From a candidate division NPL-UPA2 bacterium (lineage in GTDB: Bacteria > Bacillota > UBA994), in assembly GCA_018725205.1 (NCBI GenBank), contig QLUB01000047.1, positions 1 through 12,901 on the forward strand: a stretch of DNA of 12,901 bases, read 5' to 3'. Shown one piece after another: positions 5,538 to 12,684 of the stretch. Under the pieces are notes generated by a model that was not told the DNA's origin, did not search any database, and saw nothing but the letters and a program-made list of their open reading frames with translations. Both the position numbers and the translations under genes were made by a program. Numbering within the stretch: position 1 is the first letter of the stretch; every line of letters starts with the position of its first letter.

Positions 5538-8500
5538 TCACAACAGCCGTAGTGCCTTGATTAGCCGCGGCACTTGTACCGCCAGCTCGCCGTGCCCGCG
5601 CCAGATGAGCGCATGGCCTTTGTGGTTCTCCACCGCTATCTCCTTGTACTCTGCAAAGCTGCGCAGAATGGCGCTAGCGTCAATGCGGGCATCGGGAGAC
5701 AGTTTAAGCGTAATCGCTTGGTCGGTGCCCACAATACTCGTGACAGCTAGTTTCCCGGCGATAACTTTCAGGCGGGCGACGTTAAGTAGGTTATTTACCG
5801 GCTCGGTGGTCTCCCCGTAACGGTCAATCAGCTCATCTACAACGTCATCTAGTTCGGCTTCGCTTCTCGCGGCGGCCACACGCTTGTACATCTCGACTTT
5901 CTGCCGCGAATCGCGAATGTATCGCCCTGGAAAGAACGCGTCTAGGGGTAGCTTAATTTCCACCTCTACAGGCTTGACCGGTTCTAGGCCGCGCAGGTTC
6001 TGAATCTCTTCCTCTAGCATCTGGCAGTACAAGTCAAAGCCTACAGACGCCATAAAGCCATGTTGCTCCGGCCCTAGGAGATTGCCCGCCCCGCGGATTT
6101 CTAGGTCCCGCAACGCAATCTTAAACCCCGCCCCTAACTGCGTAAACTCCCGCAAAGCGCTTAGGCGTTTCTCCGCTACTTCGGTTAAGTTCTTTTCGGG
6201 CTGATAGGTTAGGTAGCTGTAGCCAACGCGCGTAGCCCGCCCCACGCGGCCGCGCAGCTGATAGAGCTGGGCTAGGCCAAATTTATCGGCTTCTTCGACA
6301 ATTATGGTGTTCACATTGGGAATGTCCAGCCCTGACTCAATGATGGTAGTACTAAGTAGGATGTCATATTCGCCTTCGAGAAAGTCAAGGAAAATGCGCT
6401 CAAGCTTCTCTTCCCCCATTTGACCGTGACCAATGGCGATGCGGGCATTTGGCACAAGGCTCTGCACATACGCCGCTGCACTCTTAATTGTACGCACTCT
6501 ATTGTGAACGTAATACACTTGTCCGCCCCGCTCAAGCTCCCTTTCAATCGCGTGTTTAATCGCGCCGTCGTGGTATTCGCACACGTAAGTCTGCACCGGG
6601 TAACGGTCCTCCGGTGGGGTCTCAATCACGCTGACATCTCTAAGCCCCACCATGGCCATATGCAACGTGCGGGGAATTGGTGTGGCGGAGAGTGTGAGGA
6701 CGTCTACGTCATTCTTTAGCATCTTCACTTTCTCTTTGTGTTGCACGCCAAAGCGCTGCTCTTCGTCGATAATCAAAAGGCCAAGATCTTTGAAGTGCAC
6801 ATCCGTGCCAAGCAAACGGTGTGTGCCGATGGCCAAATCTACCGCCCCCGCCGTAATGCGCTTGGCTGTCTGCTTGTTGCCCATTGTCCCCTTAAAGCGA
6901 CTAAGTACCGCCACCTCAATCGGGAAGCCAGCGAATCGCTCGCGGAAAGTGTGGAAATGCTGCTCCGCTAGTATAGTCGTCGGCACCAACACGGCCACCT
7001 GTTTGCCCTCAAGAATGGCCTTGAAGGCTGCGCGTACAGCTACTTCCGTCTTGCCGTATCCAACGTCCCCACAGAGTAGCCGCTCCATAACCTTAGGCGA
7101 CTGCATATCTCGCTTGACTTCTTCGATACTCCGCAGTTGATCCGGTGTTTCGACGTAAGGAAAGTTATCCTCCATTTCCTTTTGCCAAGGTTTGTCGGGG
7201 CCAAAAGCGAATCCCGGTACGGACGCGCGCTCAGCATAGAGGGCTACTAGCTCTCTGGCCATCTTCTGCACTGATTCTTTGACTCGGACTTTAGTTTTGG
7301 CCCATTCACCACTGCCAAGGGAGTGTACTTTCGGCTCCCTGCCCTCGGCCCCGACGTATTTCTGAATCAAGTGCATCTGGTCCGTTGGGACATAGAGCTT
7401 GTCTTCCCCGCTGTAGTTTACCTCAATGTAGTCTCGCTCTACCCCGCCAACCTGCAGACTGCGCATTCCTAAGTACTTGCCGATGCCGTGGTGCACGTGA
7501 ACCACGTAGTCCCCCGGGGCAAGGTCGCGATGCGACAGGAGGCGCGCTCCTTCTGCCGCCGCCTTCGGTTGGCGCCGCCTGCGGGCACGCGCCTTGCCTG
7601 ATATATCTCCCTCGGACAGGATGATAAGTTTGCTGTCGGGGAGTTCAAGCCCTTCTTCCAGCTCGGCGTTGATAACAGCTACCACCCCGCGTGGTGGAAT
7701 AGAGTCCTCCATCCACTGCACGGCCTCGATGTTTGACTCCCGCAGATGTCGCACCAGCTCCGCTTGCCGCTCCGGCGAGCTTGCCGTTAGCAGCAAGCGA
7801 TAGCCGGAGTGGGCGAGTCTACGTATGTCTTTCTGCAGGAGGTCGAGCTGGCCGTAGTAGCTTGGCGTAGTTTTCTGCAGCACCGTGAGCTGCGCCGTAA
7901 TGCGAAAACGAGCGGGTCGCTTGGGTAAGGTAGCCAACATCACCGTAGGAAACCTCTCCAGTGCGTGGATAAGCTCGGAATCTTGCAGAAAGGCTTTGTG
8001 CTGTGCGGGCAAAATCTGTCCACTCATTAACATAGCCGCGTACTGCTCTTTAAGGTCATGCGCCGCGCCTTCCGCCTTCTCTAGGAGCCGCGTGGGTTCA
8101 TCTAGCACCACCACAGTATCGAGTGGCAGATAGTCGAGCAAAGTAGCCGCATCGTGAAGAAAGAACGGCCAGTACCTAGGTTTTCCGGGGAAGGCGACAC
8201 CGCTCTGCAACCGCTCATAATCGTACTCGATATGCCTCTTTAACTGCCGCCCCCTTTCGGAGTCTAGGCGGGCTAGGGTAGCTTTGAGCGAGGTCTGTAT
8301 CTTCTCTAAACCCACTTTAGTCTGGCTCTCAGGCCAGAATACCTCTACGGCAGGCGGCAGCGTAACGGATGACTTGCTGCTTTGCGAGCGTTGTGTTGTT
8401 AAATCGTAGACTCTAATTGAGTCTACGCTGTCCCCAAAAAACTCTAGACGCATAGGCTCTTGGCCGCTTAGCGGGAAGACATCGACAATTCCGCCGCGCA

Positions 8501-9029
8501 CAGCAAACTGACCCATTGCTTCCACTAGTTCTACCCGTTCGTATCCGCTGCTGACTAGGCTCAGCAGAAGCTCGTCCCTACGCAAAGCTTGCCCCACACT
8601 GACGTTTAGGCAATGAGCGCGAAAGAGATCTGGCGGCACCAACCGGATGAGCAGGGCATCCCACGTAGTGATAACCACCGCCGGGCACCCTCCGCCACTG
8701 AGTCGCGCCAAGAGGGCCAGGCGCTGCCCTAGGAGTTCTGGACTTTGCGCTGTGACGCCGTAAAGCAAGGAATCTTCGGCCGGGAAAACGGCAACATCAA
8801 CCTGAGGAAGGAGACGCTCCAAGTCGGCGCGCAGGCGTTCCGCGTGCGAGGCCAAGGGTGCCACGATGAGAAGCGGCGCTTTCCACTGCGTTAGTGCCAC
8901 TCCCATGAGCAGCGCCTTGCCAAGCTGTGTGGCACCGCTGATGTACAGATGGCGATGCCCTTCCTTCGCGGCGCGAGCAATGTCATACCAGCTGTCGCTC
9001 TCTATGTACTCCTTGATTATTCTCTGCAC
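5538..9029 (-). CDS. mfd: Mfd transcription-repair coupling factor
   Basis: A full-length 1163-residue Mfd, close to the roughly 1150-1180 of the family. It removes RNA polymerase stalled at DNA lesions and recruits UvrA. Residues 1 to about 340 form the UvrB-like module with a degenerate nucleotide loop (GATQLGKALL, 32-41) and GQFAVRGGIVDVFP (173-186). The RNA polymerase-interacting CarD-like domain covers about 500-565 (LAPGDYVVHVHHGIGKYLG, 503-521). The RecG-like translocase follows: Walker A GDVGYGKTE (654-662), the DEEQ box (755-758), SATPIPRTL (781-789), TTIIESGLDIPN (894-905) and QLRGRVGR (924-931). The C-terminal TRCF domain runs from about 1015. All key motifs are intact. The start is GTG, with GGAGG 7 bases upstream. 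pth lies upstream and the foldase downstream. fin (yabK), found between pth and mfd in B. subtilis, is absent. Confidence 0.98.
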   Translation of the reverse strand: MQRIIKEYIESDSWYDIARAAKEGHRHLYISGATQLGKALLMGVALTQWKAPLLIVAPLASHAERLRADLERLLPQVDVAVFPAEDSLLYGVTAQSPELLGQRLALLARLSGGGCPAVVITTWDALLIRLVPPDLFRAHCLNVSVGQALRRDELLLSLVSSGYERVELVEAMGQFAVRGGIVDVFPLSGQEPMRLEFFGDSVDSIRVYDLTTQRSQSSKSSVTLPPAVEVFWPESQTKVGLEKIQTSLKATLARLDSERGRQLKRHIEYDYERLQSGVAFPGKPRYWPFFLHDAATLLDYLPLDTVVVLDEPTRLLEKAEGAAHDLKEQYAAMLMSGQILPAQHKAFLQDSELIHALERFPTVMLATLPKRPARFRITAQLTVLQKTTPSYYGQLDLLQKDIRRLAHSGYRLLLTASSPERQAELVRHLRESNIEAVQWMEDSIPPRGVVAVINAELEEGLELPDSKLIILSEGDISGKARARRRRQPKAAAEGARLLSHRDLAPGDYVVHVHHGIGKYLGMRSLQVGGVERDYIEVNYSGEDKLYVPTDQMHLIQKYVGAEGREPKVHSLGSGEWAKTKVRVKESVQKMARELVALYAERASVPGFAFGPDKPWQKEMEDNFPYVETPDQLRSIEEVKRDMQSPKVMERLLCGDVGYGKTEVAVRAAFKAILEGKQVAVLVPTTILAEQHFHTFRERFAGFPIEVAVLSRFKGTMGNKQTAKRITAGAVDLAIGTHRLLGTDVHFKDLGLLIIDEEQRFGVQHKEKVKMLKNDVDVLTLSATPIPRTLHMAMVGLRDVSVIETPPEDRYPVQTYVCEYHDGAIKHAIERELERGGQVYYVHNRVRTIKSAAAYVQSLVPNARIAIGHGQMGEEKLERIFLDFLEGEYDILLSTTIIESGLDIPNVNTIIVEEADKFGLAQLYQLRGRVGRATRVGYSYLTYQPEKNLTEVAEKRLSALREFTQLGAGFKIALRDLEIRGAGNLLGPEQHGFMASVGFDLYCQMLEEEIQNLRGLEPVKPVEVEIKLPLDAFFPGRYIRDSRQKVEMYKRVAAARSEAELDDVVDELIDRYGETTEPVNNLLNVARLKVIAGKLAVTSIVGTDQAITLKLSPDARIDASAILRSFAEYKEIAVENHKGHALIWRGHGELAVQVPRLIKALRLL

Positions 9030-9074
9030 TGATACACCTCCGAATTAGCCTGGCGCGTCGTCCGCAAAGCTCTA

Positions 9075-9102
9075 TACGCCCTAGCTCCTCGGCCAGGGCG
9101 TA
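9075..9102 (-). other. Inverted repeat between pth and mfd
   Basis: A perfect 8-base-pair inverted repeat (TACGCCCT and AGGGCGTA, 12-base loop) in the gap before mfd. No T-run follows on the minus strand, so it is not a typical terminator. It could be an mRNA processing or stability element or an operator. Confidence 0.35.
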
Positions 9103-9118
9103 GTGGGCTATAAAAGCA

Positions 9119-9689
9119 TCATTCAGCACGGTTATTGTGTCTGTTGGCCGCTGTTTCCACACCCAACAACACGAAAGTTTCCACCACTTCTAAAGCACGC
9201 TCGACTGCTCTGGAAAACACTGTATTTTCGTCCCCGCAAAAGCGGCCGAGCACATAGTCCTCCGTTGACAAGCCCAAAGAGGGGCCGCCCTATGCCGAGT
9301 CGGAGTCGCGCGAACTCCGTCGTGCCAAGACAATCGGAAATGCTTTGCAGCCCTTTTTGCCCGCCAGCCCCGCCCTGCGCACGGATACGCAGACTCCCAA
9401 GCGGCAAGTCGAGATCGTCGCTGATAACTAGTAAGTCGCTAAGGTCAATCTCTAACGCCACAACTGCTGACTTAACTGCTTGGCCACACCGATTCATGTA
9501 GGTGAGCGGCTGCTGCAAGTAGACGCTAGCGCCGCCAATCTTACCGCGCCCGATAAGCGACTGGTACGACCTCCCTGACACACGCACGCCGTGCTTGGCA
9601 GCGAGTTCCCCTACCACGGCAAATCCGGCGTTGTGACGGGTGCCGGCATACTCCGCACCGGGGTTACCTAGACCCACAATTAGTTTCAC
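9119..9689 (-). CDS. pth: Peptidyl-tRNA hydrolase, frameshifted near the C-terminus
   Basis: Pth frees tRNA from peptidyl-tRNA that drops off ribosomes and is essential in most bacteria (spoVC in B. subtilis). The N-terminal part is sound: GLGNPG at 6-11 (Asn9), TRHN at 17-20 (His19, catalytic), TYMN at 63-66 (Asn66), SDDLDLP at 90-96 (Asp91) and LRLGIGRP at 129-136. After that the unshifted frame becomes meaningless and stops at 9132. One base out of frame the real family C-terminus continues: DYVLGRF, RAVERALEVVE and ANRHN, stopping at 9119, giving about 189 residues, the usual length. Dropping one base near the GGGG run at 9281-9284 restores it. Coordinates here cover the restored gene. 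GGQKG at 109-113 replaces the usual GGHNG. The start is GTG with GGGAGG 7 bases upstream; prs ends 24 bases before it. Confidence 0.9.
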
Positions 9690-9713
9690 GCCTGCGCCTC
9701 CCGCTGCCTAGAA

Positions 9714-10664
9714 TTAGTCAAAGAGCTTGCTAACCGATAGGTCCTCGTAGATGCGCAGGATGGCATCCCCAAGAAGTGAGGCCACGGGAAGTACGGTGAT
9801 TTTTGCAATGTGCTTGTCCGTCGGTAGGGGAATGGTGTCGGTAATCACCACTTCGGTAATGGGCGACGCGCTGAGCCGGGCAACCGCAGGCCCGGACAAT
9901 ACGGCATGGGTACAGCAGGCGTATACTTCGCTAGCGCCTTGCGCAAGCAGCGCCTCTGCCCCTTGGGTAATGGTGCCGGCGGTATCAATGATGTCATCGA
10001 TCATAATCACACGCTTGCCCCTGATGCGCCCAATGATATTCATGATCTCGGCTACATTTGGCTCGGGTCGCCGCTTGTCGATGATGGCGATGTCGACGCC
10101 TAGGCGATTGGCAAGGTCACGCGCGCGGGTCACGCCGCCGAGGTCCGGGGACACCACTAGCATGTCCTGCAGGCCTTTCCCCTTGAAGTATTCCGCTAAG
10201 ATGGGCACCCCGGGCAAATGATCTACCGGGATGTCAAAAAACCCTTGGATTTGCCCCGCGTGTAAATCCATTGCCAACACACGGTCTACTCCCGCTGTAG
10301 TCAATAGGTTAGCTGTAAGCTTTGCCGTGATGGGGTCCCTCGCCCGCGTCTTTCTGTCTTGTCGCGCGTACCCGTAATACGGAATAACCGCTGTAATCCG
10401 GCGCGCGGAAGCGCGGCGCAAAGCGTCGATGGTGATCAGAAGTTCCATCAAGTGCTCGTTGACGGGTGCGGACGTCGGCTGCACCACGAATACGTCTGCG
10501 CCACGCACGCTCTCTTCAATGCGCACATGCACCTCGCCGTCGCTGAACCGCATCACTTGCCCCTGCCCTAACGGTATCCCCAGGTGTTCAGCTATCTGCT
10601 TGGCCAAAGCCGGGTTCGCATTACCGGTGAAGATCTTAAGTCGCCGATCCGGATAAGCGATCAT
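9714..10664 (-). CDS. prs: Ribose-phosphate pyrophosphokinase (PRPP synthetase)
   Basis: A 316-residue class I PRPP synthetase that transfers pyrophosphate from ATP to ribose 5-phosphate, feeding purine, pyrimidine, histidine, tryptophan and NAD synthesis. Clear family motifs: FTGNANPALA (12-21), FSDGEVHVRIEESVRG (40-55), the ATP-loop YYGYARQDRK (96-105), DLHAGQIQGFFDIPVDHL (133-150) and the PRPP-binding VIMIDDIIDTAGTI (219-232). The start ATG at 10662-10664 is 8 bases after AAGGAG; GTG codons at 10665-10667 and 10671-10673 are possible alternatives, the first also with workable spacing. It follows glmU by 69 bases, a gap with a possible extended -10 promoter, and precedes pth. The rplY-like ctc gene that lies between prs and pth in B. 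subtilis is missing. The protein appears complete with no unusual residues. Confidence 0.98.
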   Translation of the reverse strand: MIAYPDRRLKIFTGNANPALAKQIAEHLGIPLGQGQVMRFSDGEVHVRIEESVRGADVFVVQPTSAPVNEHLMELLITIDALRRASARRITAVIPYYGYARQDRKTRARDPITAKLTANLLTTAGVDRVLAMDLHAGQIQGFFDIPVDHLPGVPILAEYFKGKGLQDMLVVSPDLGGVTRARDLANRLGVDIAIIDKRRPEPNVAEIMNIIGRIRGKRVIMIDDIIDTAGTITQGAEALLAQGASEVYACCTHAVLSGPAVARLSASPITEVVITDTIPLPTDKHIAKITVLPVASLLGDAILRIYEDLSVSKLFD

Positions 10665-10696
10665 CACGCACACTCCTTACTACGCTGTCGACCTGT

Positions 10697-10705
10697 ATTC
10701 TAGCA
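10697..10705 (-). promoter_or_regulatory. Possible extended -10 promoter of prs
   Basis: Minus strand TGCTAGAAT (TG-N-TAGAAT) lies in the glmU-prs gap, about 33 bases before the prs start. No good -35 is visible. It would give prs its own promoter in addition to read-through from glmU. Confidence 0.35.
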
Positions 10706-10732
10706 CAAGCTATCGCCCGAGGAAACTTCGGC

Positions 10733-12118
10733 CTAGGACTCGGGTATGTGTCTTGCCTTGCGCCGTCTTACCCATCCCTCTTTGTTCTCCTGCCGTGCGC
10801 GGCTCACCGCCAACGCGCCCGGAGGCACATCGCGGGTAATCGTTGACCCGGCCGCGACAAAAGCGTCCTCCCCAATCGTAACCGGGGCCACTAAATTGGC
10901 GTTACAGCCCACAAATGCGCCGTCGCCGATTATCGTCTCGTGTTTGTTCTGCCCATCGTAATTAACTACAATCGTGCCCGCACCCAAATTGGCTCGCTTG
11001 CCCACACAGGCGTCCCCTACGTAAGCAAGGTGTGACACCTTGGCGGCTGCGCCAATTGTAGATTTCTTTATCTCGACGAAGTTTCCGATGCGCACTTGTT
11101 CGCCGAGCTCCGATTGCGGGCGCAGGTGAGCAAAGGGGCCTACCCTTGCGCCGCGCCCTACACAAGACTCAGTCACCACCGAGTGTATCACCGCCGCGTC
11201 GTCATGGATGGTGCTGTCATCAATCACGCTGCTAGGGCCAATTTCGCAGTTGCGGCCGATACGTGTGCTCCCGCGTAGCAGGGTGTGGGGCCACACCACC
11301 GTATCCTCCAAAATCTCGACGTCGGCCTCTATGTATGTAGTTTCAGGCGCAACAATCGTAACCCCTTGCTGCATTAACTCCAGCTGCTTGCGCTCCTGCC
11401 AGGCTCGCTCTGCCTTCGCCAGCCATACCCGGTCGTTTATGCCGATGGTCTCCTCCCAATACGGCGTGATAAGCGTGCCGATGGGCCCTTGCTCTAGAAG
11501 CTCGGCAAAAACGTCGGTAAGCAAATACTCCCCTTGTGCATTGGAGTTGTCCAGTTTGGCCAACGCCGTCCAAAGGTGACGCGCGGAAAAACAGTAAAAG
11601 CCCGCGTTTACTTCTCCAATCGCCAATTCATGCTCTGCGGCGTCCCTCTCTTCAACAATGCCAAGAAAATTGCCTTGGTCATCGCGCTTGATACGCCCTA
11701 GCCCCCTAATGTCCTTAGGGCGGGCGGTCAAGATGGTCGCCAAGGCACCTAGGTTGTGGTGCGCGTCAAGCAGGCGAGTTAGGGTTGCAGGGGTAATTAG
11801 CGGGGCATCGCCACACAGTACCAAGACAGTTCCGACGAAATCCCCGAGCGCCTGCTCGGCCTGCTGACAGGCATGGCCCGTGCCTAGCCGTTCGGCTTGC
11901 ACGGCAAACCGGCACTCGGGCCCGGCTGCTTCACGCACCAGAGCAGCATCTTTGCCAACAACCACGACGGTCGTGTGCGCGCCGGCCGCCGCAGCGGCTC
12001 TTACCACATGGCGCACAATGGGCACCCCTGCCACCTTGTGCGCCGTCTTAACAAGCTGACTCCGCATGCGCTTCCCTTCGCCGGCGGCCAAAATAACGGC
12101 GGCAATGCCAAAATCCAT
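10733..12118 (-). CDS. glmU: GlmU bifunctional GlcN-1-P acetyltransferase / UDP-GlcNAc pyrophosphorylase
   Basis: A 461-residue bifunctional enzyme making UDP-N-acetylglucosamine for peptidoglycan and other wall polymers. The N-terminal uridyltransferase (to about 230) has LAAGEGKRM (10-18), ERLGTGHA (76-83), LCGDAPLI (101-108) and GEVNAGFYCF (168-177). The C-terminal left-handed beta-helix acetyltransferase has hexapeptide repeats from about 255, VSHLAYVGDACVG (361-373, with the likely catalytic His363), NYDG (386-389) and AAGSTITRDVPPGALAV (422-438). The start ATG at 12116-12118 has AGGGGGG five bases upstream; a longer frame to 12190 would run through the promoter. Odd: the usual GxGT is GEGK and the usual LPK is LVK in the nucleotide loop, though the Arg and Lys are kept. 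Own sigma-A promoter; prs follows. Confidence 0.97.
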   Translation of the reverse strand: MDFGIAAVILAAGEGKRMRSQLVKTAHKVAGVPIVRHVVRAAAAAGAHTTVVVVGKDAALVREAAGPECRFAVQAERLGTGHACQQAEQALGDFVGTVLVLCGDAPLITPATLTRLLDAHHNLGALATILTARPKDIRGLGRIKRDDQGNFLGIVEERDAAEHELAIGEVNAGFYCFSARHLWTALAKLDNSNAQGEYLLTDVFAELLEQGPIGTLITPYWEETIGINDRVWLAKAERAWQERKQLELMQQGVTIVAPETTYIEADVEILEDTVVWPHTLLRGSTRIGRNCEIGPSSVIDDSTIHDDAAVIHSVVTESCVGRGARVGPFAHLRPQSELGEQVRIGNFVEIKKSTIGAAAKVSHLAYVGDACVGKRANLGAGTIVVNYDGQNKHETIIGDGAFVGCNANLVAPVTIGEDAFVAAGSTITRDVPPGALAVSRARQENKEGWVRRRKARHIPES

Positions 12119-12155
12119 AGTGTCCCCCCTCAGCATCAAGGTGACTATCGCCTCC

Positions 12156-12183
12156 ATTATACTGCGCTCACACCAAAAGACAA
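12156..12183 (-). promoter_or_regulatory. Sigma-A promoter of glmU
   Basis: Minus strand TTGTCT (12178-12183), 16-base spacer, TATAAT (12156-12161): 4 of 6 and 6 of 6 to the sigma-A consensus. Transcription would begin near 12149, about 30 bases before the glmU ATG. The -35 overlaps the T-rich tail of the spoVG terminator. Confidence 0.75.
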
Positions 12184-12208
12184 GGCGCAACCTAAGTGCA
12201 GGCTGCGC
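12173..12208 (-). terminator. Probable intrinsic terminator of spoVG
   Basis: Minus strand GCGCAGCC (12201-12208) pairs with GGTTGCGC (12185-12192), 8 pairs including one G-U, with an 8-base loop, followed by CTTGTCTTTT. It sits about 40 bases after the spoVG stop. The tail is interrupted by G and C, so termination may be partial and allow some read-through into glmU. Confidence 0.55.
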
Positions 12209-12247
12209 TAAACTTCAGTTTACCGAACTTTGACTCTCGCTTTGCGA

Positions 12248-12514
12248 CTAGGAGACACGCTCGATTTCGCGGCGGTAGGCCTCCAGCACTTCGCTCTGGA
12301 TTCTCTCCCGCGTCGAGGAGTTGATGGGATGTGCTATGTCGCGGAACTCCCCGGCCGGGGTCTTCCGACTTGGCATGGCCACAAACAGCCCGTTGTTGCC
12401 GTCGACAACGCGCACATCATGGATGACGAAGGCGTTTTCGATTGTTATCGAGACTATGGCCTTCATTCGTCCTTCGTTGCTGACCTTGCGGATGCGCACA
12501 TCAGTAATATTCAT
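12248..12514 (-). CDS. spoVG: SpoVG regulator
   Basis: An 88-residue SpoVG protein, a small conserved nucleic-acid-binding regulator (site-specific DNA and RNA binding reported in several Gram-positives) that affects asymmetric division and cortex formation in B. subtilis. The sequence is typical throughout: MNITDVRIRKVSNEGRMKAI, then FVIHDVRVVDGNNGLFVAMPSRK, FRDIAHPINSSTRERI and a charged C-terminal helix (EVLEAYRREIERVS). The ATG at 12512-12514 is the family start; GGTGA of the ribosome site lies just upstream. An upstream in-frame ATG at 12544 would include that site and lacks its own. It is the first gene of the minus-strand cluster, followed by a probable terminator and glmU. A sigma-H-like promoter precedes it, as in B. 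subtilis. Confidence 0.96.
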   Translation of the reverse strand: MNITDVRIRKVSNEGRMKAIVSITIENAFVIHDVRVVDGNNGLFVAMPSRKTPAGEFRDIAHPINSSTRERIQSEVLEAYRREIERVS

Positions 12515-12555
12515 GATCTCACCGCCTCTCTCCACGCTGTCCATTTATTGGCTAA

Positions 12556-12582
12556 GTTCTATCTCGACGTAAGATGTCCTTC
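12556..12582 (-). promoter_or_regulatory. Sigma-H-like promoter of spoVG
   Basis: Minus strand GAAGGACAT (12574-12582), 14 bases, then GAAC (12556-12559) within ATAGAAC. The sigma-H consensus is RnAGGAWWW and RnnGAAW; AGGA, GAA and the spacing agree with my memory of the B. subtilis spoVG promoter, with two mismatches. A 10-base palindrome, TTTGCGCAAA (12585-12594), abuts the -35 and may be an operator. The leader would be about 35 bases. Confidence 0.5.
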
Positions 12583-12608
12583 TTTTTGCGCAAAGTTTTG
12601 TGATTTTA

Positions 12609-12627
12609 GGTTATCACGCGCATAACC
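12609..12627. repeat. Inverted repeat in the spoVG / stress-gene divergent region
   Basis: GGTTAT (12609-12614) and ATAACC (12622-12627) are perfect inverted arms around a 7-base GC-rich centre. The repeat lies between the divergent genes and upstream of both, a position fitting an operator; no T-run follows on either side strong enough for a terminator. Confidence 0.35.
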
Positions 12628-12684
12628 GCCTGCCGTTGGCACACACTACTAGCGGGTACCAATACGATTCGAGGAGTGGTTAGC

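Noticed and set aside
6652..7140. Plus-strand open frame of 162 codons inside mfd
   Set aside because: Composition is Ser/Thr/Arg-rich as expected from reading the complement of the helicase region; mfd motifs occupy the other strand.
12119..12190. Upstream extension of GlmU to an ATG-less start at 12190
   Set aside because: It would translate through the TATAAT promoter and the Shine-Dalgarno; homologues start at the ATG at 12118.
12620..12648. Forespore (sigma-F/G) promoter for the stress gene starting at GCATA
   Set aside because: The -35 fits but no matching -10 is found at 14-18 bases.
12634..12658. Sigma-B-like GTTGGC-N13-GGGTAC before the stress gene
   Set aside because: The -35 half is poor and many Clostridia lack sigma-B; too weak to list as a promoter.
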